DNA of 45,989 bases, from positions 1 through 45,989 of the forward strand of contig CAMUYT010000004.1 in NCBI GenBank assembly GCA_947164955.1, written 5' to 3'. The DNA comes from an uncultured Bacteroidales bacterium. Lineage in GTDB: Bacteria > Bacteroidota > Bacteroidia > Bacteroidales > F082. Within the stretch, counting starts at the first letter, position 1, and each line of letters opens with the position of its first letter. Below the pieces are notes generated by a model. The model had not been told where the DNA came from and made no database searches. It saw nothing but the letters and a program-made list of their open reading frames with translations. This document shows positions 40,012 through 45,989 of this stretch, one piece after another. A program made the position numbers and the translations under genes.

Positions 40012-42528
40012 ATGGAAAACAATAATAACACTAAACCTGCAAACGAGGCTGCGTTTTTTGACGAAGATACCAATAGCGGCTTCAAGTTTAAGGATGTCGT
40101 TTTCTTGGTGCTGCGCAATCTGCACTGGTTTGTGCTGTGTGCGCTTGCCGGCGGACTGATTGCGTATTATAACGTGAGGACCAAAGACCGCATTTATGCA
40201 AGTGGTGCCTCCATCATGATTAAGATGCAAGCCAGTGGCGGCTCGGAAACCTATCGTGGTTCATCGGCAATAAATTCCATTACGGGACAAGGCTTGATGG
40301 TAAGCACGGTCAACAATGAGATGATGGTGCTGAAGTCGCAAACCAATATGGAGAACATGGTGCGCCAATTGGGGCTCAATACCATGTATTCCTATAAGAC
40401 GAAAGTGGCCAAACGCAACAGGGATTTGTATAAGACATCCCCTGTGGAAGTAGGTTTCCCTGGGATGGACGAGCAAACGAACCTTTCCTTCACCGTGAGG
40501 CCGTTGGACGACAACTATGTGGTGGTTGAGGATGTGGGCGGCAATGTGCCTTCCATGAAGGTGCGGCTGAACGATACGGTGATGATTCCCCAAGGGAAGA
40601 TTGTGGTGAAGCCTACATGGATTTATAAGGATTACATGAATACGCCGATTACCGTGGCCCATCGTCCGCTTTCGTCGGTGGCCGCCTCTTACCGTAGTCG
40701 CATCCGAGTAAGCCGTGATGATGACCGAAACTCCATTTTGCGACTGTCGTTGCAAGACACCTCGCCTTTGCGTGCTGCCGATGCCTTGAATACCTTGATT
40801 GATGTCTATAACCAAGAGTCCATTGATGACCAGCAACGTGTTCTCGACTATTCCGAGAAATTCATCAATGATCGTATCACTTACTTGATGAACGACATTC
40901 AGGATTATGAGCAGGTTTTCGTCGACTTCAAGCGTTCGCACAATTTGATCGACACCAAGACGTATGGTCAGAACTATATGGCCAGCAGTGCTGCTTCAAC
41001 AGAAGAAGCCAAGCTGTTGAGAGCCGAAGCCTCCAATGTGCGCTTTTTGATCAGCTTTATCGAGAACAATGAAAACCAAACCATTCCTGTTGGATCGTTG
41101 GATCTTGGAACAGGTGTGGCTGATATAATTAAGACCTATAATGCCAACCAAACCACCTTGGAAGGCTATAAGGCTGATGGTACGCTCAACAACCCCGTGG
41201 CGGTCAATCTGCAAGAGTCACAAAGAACCTTGCGGGCTTCTATTTTGGCGACGTTACAAAGCTCGTTGCAAGGCTTGGAGTCGCGCATTGATGCCGCAGA
41301 ACGTGAGCGCAGCATTGCGAATGCCCAAATTCAGTCGGTGCCTACGGCTCAGTTGCAACTGAACGAGGTGAGCCGTTTGCAGAATGTCAAGGAGAATCTG
41401 TATTTGCAACTGCTGAGCAAACGCGAGGAATTGATTTTGACGAGCCCACAACTTGAAGCCACCTCAAAGGTAATCGACTATGCCCATCCCAATAACAAGC
41501 CGGTGGCTCCCGACGAGAGAAAGTCCATCATGATGGGTATCCTCATTGGTCTGGCTATTCCCATTTTGATTCTCTTGTTGAAGAAACTGTTGGACACCGC
41601 CATTCACGACAGGGCCGATGTGCAGAAGAACACCAATACGCCGTTCTTGGGCGATGTGCCTTTTGAGAAAGGCCTTGCCGACCATGCCATTATGGTGCGA
41701 GAGAATGGCCGCGACTCGCTTTCAGAGTCGTTCCGCTTGATTCGTTCGAGCTTGGAGTATATGAAAGACAGGAAAGATGGCGCTCATGTCGTCATGTTCA
41801 CCTCGTTTATGGTGTCGTCAGGTAAGACGTTTGTCTCCACCAACCTGGCAGCGAGTTTCGCCATGGCCAAGCGTAAGACGGTCATCGTCGACTTGGATAT
41901 CCGCAAAGGTACCTTGTTCAAGGTGTTTGATGTCAACACGAGGGCGGGTGTGTCCAACTATTTGTCGGGCAAGACTGACAACCTCGATGATATCATCCAT
42001 AGCGATGTCAACATCGTGGGCCTTGATGTCATCTATTCAGGTCCTGTACCGCCCAACCCGGCTGAATTGCTGATGAGCACCCGCTTGGAGGATATGATCG
42101 TCGAACTGCGCAAGCGTTATGAATACATCTTCTTGGATAACGTGCCGGTAGGCATGGTGGCCGACTCCGACATCGTGAAGCGTGTGGCCGACACCACCAT
42201 CTTTGTGTTGAGAGCCAACAAGACCGACAAGCGTTTGCTCTTCGATGTGGATAAGTTCTATAAGGACGGTAAATTCCCGAACCTCTGCATTGTCTTGAAT
42301 GGCGTCAACAAGAAGAAGCGCGGCTATGGCTATTATGGTTATGGCTACGGTTATGGCTACGGTTATGGCTACGGTTATGGCTATGGTTATGGCTACGGCT
42401 ACGGCTCCGAAGAAGAGCAGAGAAATAAGAAATGGTATGAGCGTATCTTCAAGAAGAAGCACAAACACCATCATCATCACTCCAGCCATCATGGCAGCGG
42501 CTTGAACCATGAAGACGGCAAGGAATAA
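40012..42528 (+). CDS. wzc: Chain-length/BY-kinase export regulator (Wzc-like)
   Basis: An inner-membrane co-polymerase and tyrosine autokinase. A first span near residues 36-53 and a second near 503-525 flank a large Wzz-type periplasmic domain with helical coiled-coil parts. The cytoplasmic kinase has a variant Walker A, FMVSSGKTF (K605), lacking the usual leading Gly or Pro; Walker A' VIVDLDIRKG (D627, D629); and Walker B FLDNVP (D709). The C-terminus holds an extreme Gly-Tyr repeat (about 771-798) as the phosphorylation cluster, then a Lys/His-rich tail (KHKHHHHHSSHH). Wzc proteins normally have 5-8 tyrosines there, so this one is unusually regular. It is followed 12 bases later by the phosphatase, the expected partner. 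Confidence 0.93.
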   Translation: MENNNNTKPANEAAFFDEDTNSGFKFKDVVFLVLRNLHWFVLCALAGGLIAYYNVRTKDRIYASGASIMIKMQASGGSETYRGSSAINSITGQGLMVSTVNNEMMVLKSQTNMENMVRQLGLNTMYSYKTKVAKRNRDLYKTSPVEVGFPGMDEQTNLSFTVRPLDDNYVVVEDVGGNVPSMKVRLNDTVMIPQGKIVVKPTWIYKDYMNTPITVAHRPLSSVAASYRSRIRVSRDDDRNSILRLSLQDTSPLRAADALNTLIDVYNQESIDDQQRVLDYSEKFINDRITYLMNDIQDYEQVFVDFKRSHNLIDTKTYGQNYMASSAASTEEAKLLRAEASNVRFLISFIENNENQTIPVGSLDLGTGVADIIKTYNANQTTLEGYKADGTLNNPVAVNLQESQRTLRASILATLQSSLQGLESRIDAAERERSIANAQIQSVPTAQLQLNEVSRLQNVKENLYLQLLSKREELILTSPQLEATSKVIDYAHPNNKPVAPDERKSIMMGILIGLAIPILILLLKKLLDTAIHDRADVQKNTNTPFLGDVPFEKGLADHAIMVRENGRDSLSESFRLIRSSLEYMKDRKDGAHVVMFTSFMVSSGKTFVSTNLAASFAMAKRKTVIVDLDIRKGTLFKVFDVNTRAGVSNYLSGKTDNLDDIIHSDVNIVGLDVIYSGPVPPNPAELLMSTRLEDMIVELRKRYEYIFLDNVPVGMVADSDIVKRVADTTIFVLRANKTDKRLLFDVDKFYKDGKFPNLCIVLNGVNKKKRGYGYYGYGYGYGYGYGYGYGYGYGYGYGSEEEQRNKKWYERIFKKKHKHHHHHSSHHGSGLNHEDGKE
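42322..42405 (+). repeat. In-frame GGYTAY tandem repeat coding Gly-Tyr in Wzc
   Basis: This 84-base tract consists of 6-base units GGYTAY, mostly arranged as the 12-base pair GGTTATGGCTAC. It encodes about fourteen Gly-Tyr pairs. Copy number could change by replication slippage in steps of 6 bases without breaking the frame, which would alter the number of phosphorylatable tyrosines. Confidence 0.9.
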
Positions 42529-42540
42529 TTGTTGTGTCGT

Positions 42541-43272
42541 ATGTTTGGATTAGGGAAACATAACTTGCCTGAGGATGTCTTCCAGGGCGCCTGCGACATC
42601 CATTGTCATCTCTTGCCTGGGGTGGATGACGGCTTTGCTACGGCTGAGAAGTCGTTGCATGCCCTACAAGTGCTGGAGGCGAAGGGAGTCAAGAAGATGG
42701 TGCTGACACCGCATTTCATGAAAGACTATCCGGACAACGACAGTACTAGCATCATGGCGAAGTTTGAGGCTTTCAAGATGGAGGCTGCCAAAGTGAGCCA
42801 AATCGAATTGCATCTTGCTGCCGAGTATATGCTTGATGCACGCTTCATGAAACATTTCAAGCAGGGCTTCTTGACCTTGGACAAGGGAGGGAACCATGTG
42901 CTGTGTGAGACTTCTTATATGATGTATGAGCACGGCATCACGGAGATGATTTATGAGGTGATGTGTGCGGAGTTCCAACCAGTCATCGCGCATCCCGAGC
43001 GGTATGAGTATGCCAGCAAGGACAATTATTTCCGTTGGAAAGACAAACACTATGAGTTCCAACTGAATCTTTTGTCATTGGGCGGCTGTTATGGTGGTCC
43101 GGCCAAGGCCAAGGCGCTTTTCCTGTTGAAGGAGGGCTTGTATGACTACATTGGATCAGACATGCATGGTTTGGGCAATTTCGAGCGTTTCCTTCCCGAA
43201 ATCAAATTGGGCAAAAAGGAAATCGACGCCTTGTTGCGATTAAAGGAGAACAACAAGAAATTGTTTAGATAA
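42541..43272 (+). CDS. PHP-type protein-tyrosine phosphatase (CpsB/YwqE-like)
   Basis: A PHP-fold metallophosphatase that dephosphorylates the BY-kinase. Metal-binding motifs are DIHCHLLPGVDDG near the N-terminus, LTPHFM, IAHPERYEY and GSDMHGLG. At 243 residues it has the family length. The ORF track starts at a TTG at 42529; the ATG at 42541 is preferred. The neighbouring wzc encodes its substrate, so kinase and phosphatase form the switch that controls chain length and export. A strong terminator follows 24 bases after the stop. Confidence 0.93.
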   Translation: MFGLGKHNLPEDVFQGACDIHCHLLPGVDDGFATAEKSLHALQVLEAKGVKKMVLTPHFMKDYPDNDSTSIMAKFEAFKMEAAKVSQIELHLAAEYMLDARFMKHFKQGFLTLDKGGNHVLCETSYMMYEHGITEMIYEVMCAEFQPVIAHPERYEYASKDNYFRWKDKHYEFQLNLLSLGGCYGGPAKAKALFLLKEGLYDYIGSDMHGLGNFERFLPEIKLGKKEIDALLRLKENNKKLFR

Positions 43273-43296
43273 GTTTTTTTGATTGTACATAAGTAC

Positions 43297-43330
43297 GGCC
43301 ATCCCGACTTGTCGGGATGGCCTTTTTTTT
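43297..43330 (+). terminator. Strong Rho-independent terminator
   Basis: GGCCATCCCGAC and GTCGGGATGGCC form a perfect 12-base-pair inverted repeat around TT (43297-43322), followed by eight Ts (43323-43330). It ends the plus-strand locus. The minus-strand patatin gene stops 3 bases beyond it, so it sits between convergent genes; a T run on the minus-strand side is absent, so termination in that direction is weaker on sequence grounds. Confidence 0.93.
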
Positions 43331-43332
43331 GT

Positions 43333-45654
43333 TCAGAAAACATAGCCCAAGGCGAAGTAGACACTGAGTTGCTTGGTGCAGTCGGACCATTGTGCGGTGA
43401 GGCTGAATGGGCCAATGAAGCTGTTGTAGGCATAGGTGAGTCCTACGCCAGAAAAGTGCTCCTTGGGGATGAACGGGCGCTCTTCGCCACGGTTAAAGCC
43501 CATGAGGAAGTTGTAGGTTCCGGTCAGGTAGTGTTTCCCGTAGAAATTATATCGTAGGTCGCAGCGTAGCACGGTCGAGAAATCGGGGACTTGGCAGAGG
43601 TGGTTGACGCCAACAAAGGGCATTTGATGGTCGAAATGACGTCCGGCGATGTCGCCGCCAACGAAGTTCCAAAGATTGGCATATTGAGGATTGCTGAAGA
43701 CGGCACGCGCGTAAAGTTGTGGGATGATGGTGAGACGTCCCTGCTTGGGTGTGATGAAGCCATGCATTGCGAGTGAAAGGTCTTGAAAGGTATGGCCTGA
43801 ACCATTTAAGTCAAAATAGAGGTGGCCTGTCAAAGAGGCATCGATGCCGCGGTGGGCAAAATAGCTGTCGTCGAGGTTGTCGTATTTGGCCGTGAAATAT
43901 GGACTTATCATGCGGTTGGTCTTGAAATAGTCCAACGACGTCAGACCTTGGTCGATAGAGTCGTAGCTATAGTCGAAGGGGCCGAGCTTGTCGAATGAGG
44001 TGCTTAGGTAGGATATGCCGACGGCCATGTCGACGTTGAGTAGGTGAATCTGCGAGATGTAGGCGCTCAGCCGGTTATGAAGGTATTGAAGGTTGGAATA
44101 ATTGTCACTGAGGACCATTGCCTTGAAGTGCTGGCTACGGAAATCATACGACACGTTGAAGTTGGCCAAGTTGATGTCGGAATAGGTGGCTGTCAAGTTG
44201 AGCTTGGGATTATAGCTGAGGCGGCCTTTGAGGTTGATTTTGAATCCATTGAGTTGTTTTTCGTTGAGTCCGATGTCGATGAGCATGGCGGCACCTTCTT
44301 CCGTGTCGTAGCGTGCGCCCACGCCAAAGACATGGGGCTGTGTCGGGCTGAAGTTCATGGATAGAGTGTAAGTCTCATGCACAATGCTGTCGATGGTCTG
44401 TGTGCCGTTTTCAGTCAGATTGTAGGTGATGTCATCGAAGGCCCCTGTGCCTCTGTAGATGTTGACGGCACGGTTGCTGTCCTTTTCAGAGATAAACTCG
44501 TTGATTTTCAGGTTTCCTTTGCGCAACAGCCAGTGGCTTTTCTTTGGGTCGAGGCGGTTGATGATAATGGAGTTGACGTATACTGGTGCATCGGCCAGGT
44601 TTCGTGCCTTATTGGCACGGAGCTGTTTGCCGAGTGGGGCGCCGTTGACTGAGTCGAGATGCTGTTTGATGGCCGTAAGAGGTGCTTTGAATTCTTTGGC
44701 TTTCGTGTAGCCACGGTGCACCAAGGTGTCGATGGCATCGTGGGAGAAGCTCAGGGTGCCATAGCCGGTAATGTCGGGGGCGAGATAGATGGCGCAACGG
44801 TCTTGGTTCTCGTTTCGCTTTGAGTTGGTGGCGTTGTTGACAAGGCTGTTGAGTACTTCGGGCAGCGATAGGGTCTCGCCATCGTGAATGGTGTCGCGAT
44901 CCGACACGTCGACGCCGATGATGATGTCGGCACCCATTTCCTCGAGCACGTCGGCGGGGAAGTTGTTGACTAATCCGCCATCGACGAGGAGGTGGTTGTC
45001 CATGCTGACGGGAGCGAACACGCCAGGGATGGCCATGCTGGCACGCATGGCGGTGGGCACGCTCCCGTAGCGGATGTCAACTTCTTTTCCTGTCTTGATG
45101 TCGGTGGCTACACAGGCGAAGGGAATGGGCAAGTTGTTGAAATCCATTTCTTTCTGATACCCAACGCAAAGGTCGTTGAACAGATTGATCAAAGCGGTGT
45201 TGTTGACATAGGCGCTGGGCAGGAAGGTCACAGGGTCGTTGACCTGTTTCTCGTTCAAGATGCCGTTGAAACTGAATGGAATATTGGCAAGGCAGGTGCT
45301 ATAACGCGCTCTGACCTCCTCCGACATGGCGCTGCGCTCGATGCTGTTGCCTACATATTGCGACCAGTTCATTTCGGCGATGAGTTGGGCCAACTCGTCG
45401 GGTGAGTAGCCCATGGCATACAGGCCGCCGATGATGGCGCCCATACTGGTGCCTGCCACATAGTCGACGGGGATGCCTACCTCTTCGAGGTACTTCAATA
45501 CGCCGATGTGGGCGGCACCTTTAGCCCCGCCGCCACTGAGCAATATGCCGACTTTCGGGCGCGGGGCTTTCAGGTTGATGGTTTTCGTTGGGGTTTGGGC
45601 GTGGGCGCTTAAAGCGCCCACGATGATGAATGCTAATGCCAATAATCGCTTCAT
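43333..45654 (-). CDS. Patatin-like phospholipase with POTRA and outer-membrane beta-barrel (PlpD-like)
   Basis: The N-terminus is a signal peptide (MKRLLALAFIIVGALSAHAQ). The patatin domain has the oxyanion motif GGGAKG (41-46), the nucleophile GTSMG (Ser70) and the catalytic Asp in LLVDGG (D225). A POTRA-like segment (PVYVNSIIINRL, KGNLKINEF) follows, and the last 350 residues have alternating beta-strand character and end in YFALGYVF, a typical outer-membrane barrel terminus with Phe. This is the layout of type Vd patatin proteins such as PlpD, in which the lipase is presented or released through its own barrel. The ATG at 45654 is preferred to 45696. It converges on the glycan operon and is probably not part of it. 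Confidence 0.93.
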   Translation of the reverse strand: MKRLLALAFIIVGALSAHAQTPTKTINLKAPRPKVGILLSGGGAKGAAHIGVLKYLEEVGIPVDYVAGTSMGAIIGGLYAMGYSPDELAQLIAEMNWSQYVGNSIERSAMSEEVRARYSTCLANIPFSFNGILNEKQVNDPVTFLPSAYVNNTALINLFNDLCVGYQKEMDFNNLPIPFACVATDIKTGKEVDIRYGSVPTAMRASMAIPGVFAPVSMDNHLLVDGGLVNNFPADVLEEMGADIIIGVDVSDRDTIHDGETLSLPEVLNSLVNNATNSKRNENQDRCAIYLAPDITGYGTLSFSHDAIDTLVHRGYTKAKEFKAPLTAIKQHLDSVNGAPLGKQLRANKARNLADAPVYVNSIIINRLDPKKSHWLLRKGNLKINEFISEKDSNRAVNIYRGTGAFDDITYNLTENGTQTIDSIVHETYTLSMNFSPTQPHVFGVGARYDTEEGAAMLIDIGLNEKQLNGFKINLKGRLSYNPKLNLTATYSDINLANFNVSYDFRSQHFKAMVLSDNYSNLQYLHNRLSAYISQIHLLNVDMAVGISYLSTSFDKLGPFDYSYDSIDQGLTSLDYFKTNRMISPYFTAKYDNLDDSYFAHRGIDASLTGHLYFDLNGSGHTFQDLSLAMHGFITPKQGRLTIIPQLYARAVFSNPQYANLWNFVGGDIAGRHFDHQMPFVGVNHLCQVPDFSTVLRCDLRYNFYGKHYLTGTYNFLMGFNRGEERPFIPKEHFSGVGLTYAYNSFIGPFSLTAQWSDCTKQLSVYFALGYVF

Positions 45655-45678
45655 TTTGTTTGTGTCTTTTGTTTTGTT

Positions 45679-45812
45679 GGCAGGGGTTTGCACCACGTGT
45701 CGTTTTATTATGGCAGGGGTTTACACCACCTGTCGTTTTTATTATCGGCAGGGGTGTTGCACCATTGCCGTTTTTTTTATCGGCAGGGGTTGCATTACAT
45801 TTCACCCCTGCC
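45679..45812. repeat. Short tandem repeat of GGCAGGGGT units with terminal inverted copy
   Basis: Four copies of GGCAGGGGT start at 45679, 45712, 45747 and 45782, spaced 33, 35 and 35 bases. Each is followed by a similar spacer (GCACCAC, then GTCG and a T-run), so the unit is about 35 bases. The last copy pairs with ACCCCTGCC at 45804-45812 to form a hairpin. It lies between two minus-strand genes, and may be an expanded terminator or intergenic element. The small ORFs in it look like chance. Confidence 0.75.
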
Positions 45813-45837
45813 TAATGTCCGTCGTCACTCCGTGACT

Positions 45838-45989
45838 TTATTTCAGGCCACGGGCTTTTAGATAGGGTTCATAATCAGGGTCTTGGCCACGGAACTTGCG
45901 GTATTGCACCATGCCTTCGTCGTTGCCGCATTCCTGCAGGCAGTTCTTGCGGAACGAGGCGGCCAATTCGGGATTGAACAAATCGCCAG
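45838..45989 (-). CDS. C-terminus of an M3-family metallopeptidase (peptidyl-dipeptidase Dcp-like), cut by the window edge
   Basis: Reading the minus strand from the window end gives an open frame ending at TAA (45838-45840). It was not in the ORF track because its start is outside the window. The 50 visible residues include LFNPELAASFRKNCLQ, MVQYRKFRGQDP and a final EPYLKARGLK, which is the characteristic ending of the Dcp/oligopeptidase A family. The catalytic HExxH region is not in the window. It lies upstream of the patatin gene in the same direction, with the GGCAGGGGT repeat between them, and a small GTCAC-TCC-GTGAC hairpin lies just past its stop. Confidence 0.82.
   Translation of the reverse strand, partial: GDLFNPELAASFRKNCLQECGNDEGMVQYRKFRGQDPDYEPYLKARGLK

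Noticed and set aside
42037-42510. Minus-strand ORF with repeated Ile-Thr-Val-Ala
   Set aside because: It is the antisense reading of the Gly-Tyr repeat in wzc, so the repetitive protein is an artefact.
45679-45812. Possible CRISPR array
   Set aside because: The units are adjacent 33-35-base tandem copies with similar spacers, not identical repeats separated by unique spacers, and no cas genes are near.

Overview
The window reads as a chromosomal segment of a Bacteroidota bacterium, most likely order Bacteroidales (Prevotella-like). The evidence is promoter boxes of the TAnnTTTG type, A-rich leaders without clear Shine-Dalgarno sites, and gene families typical of that group: a FucP permease, an AAA-ATPase-like/PD-(D/E)XK protein, TupA-like ATP-grasp and DUF354 proteins, and a patatin/beta-barrel outer membrane protein. 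Species cannot be named from sequence alone. No rRNA, tRNA, CRISPR array or intact insertion sequence was recognised.

Layout. (1) 1-3096: housekeeping genes aroB (probably cut at the window edge), aroA, and a lone LutA-like CCG-domain protein with its own promoter. (2) 3101-5987: start of the polysaccharide locus, with a WlbB/WbpD-like N-acetyltransferase, a WlbC/WbpE-like aminotransferase and an atypical sugar transferase. (3) 6024-14724: a promoter and structured leader, then Wzm permease, an ATPase/nuclease-like insertion, a decayed stretch with a ferredoxin fragment, three GT2 glycosyltransferases, UDP-galactopyranose mutase, and Wzt with a carbohydrate-binding-type C-terminal domain. (4) 14824-31491: a dense run of transferases (TupA-like ATP-grasp, DUF616, GT2, GT8, GT4-like, GT32, DUF354, one GT-C-like membrane protein) mixed with sugar-nucleotide enzymes (UDP-glucuronate 4-epimerase, UDP-GlcNAc 2-epimerase, and an unusual Gfo/Idh/MocA-SDR fusion). 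(5) 31537-36349: an L-fucose cassette of gmd, fcl, a nucleotidyltransferase-GHMP kinase fusion, fucP and a mutarotase. (6) 36402-39134: a modification cassette of two polysaccharide deacetylase-like proteins, a hexapeptide acyltransferase and a MaoC hot-dog protein. (7) 39179-43330: an export/control operon of Wza-like lipoprotein, Wzc-like tyrosine kinase with a Gly-Tyr repeat and His-rich tail, and a PHP-type tyrosine phosphatase, closed by a strong terminator. (8) 43333-45989, minus strand: a patatin-like outer membrane protein and the C-terminus of an M3 metallopeptidase, separated by a short tandem repeat.

All genes from 1 to 43272 point the same way, and many overlap by 1-4 bases (ATGA or TGATG junctions), so long co-transcribed units with translational coupling are likely. 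Together they would make UDP-Galf, probably UDP-GalA, UDP-ManNAc and GDP-L-fucose, assemble a complex fucosylated glycan on a lipid carrier, decorate it with acyl groups and perhaps an amino acid, and send it to the surface. The locus carries parts of two export logics, Wzm/Wzt and Wza/Wzc, and no Wzx flippase is visible.

The strongest leads for something undescribed are: the compact nucleotidyltransferase-kinase fusion inside the fucose cassette (a possible alternative to the large FKP enzyme); the TupA-like ATP-grasp next to the uronate epimerase; the Gfo/Idh-SDR fusion; the deacetylase/acyltransferase/MaoC cassette; and a composition break inside wzt that suggests exchange of its substrate-recognition domain. 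All functions are inferred from motifs read by eye; no database search was run.
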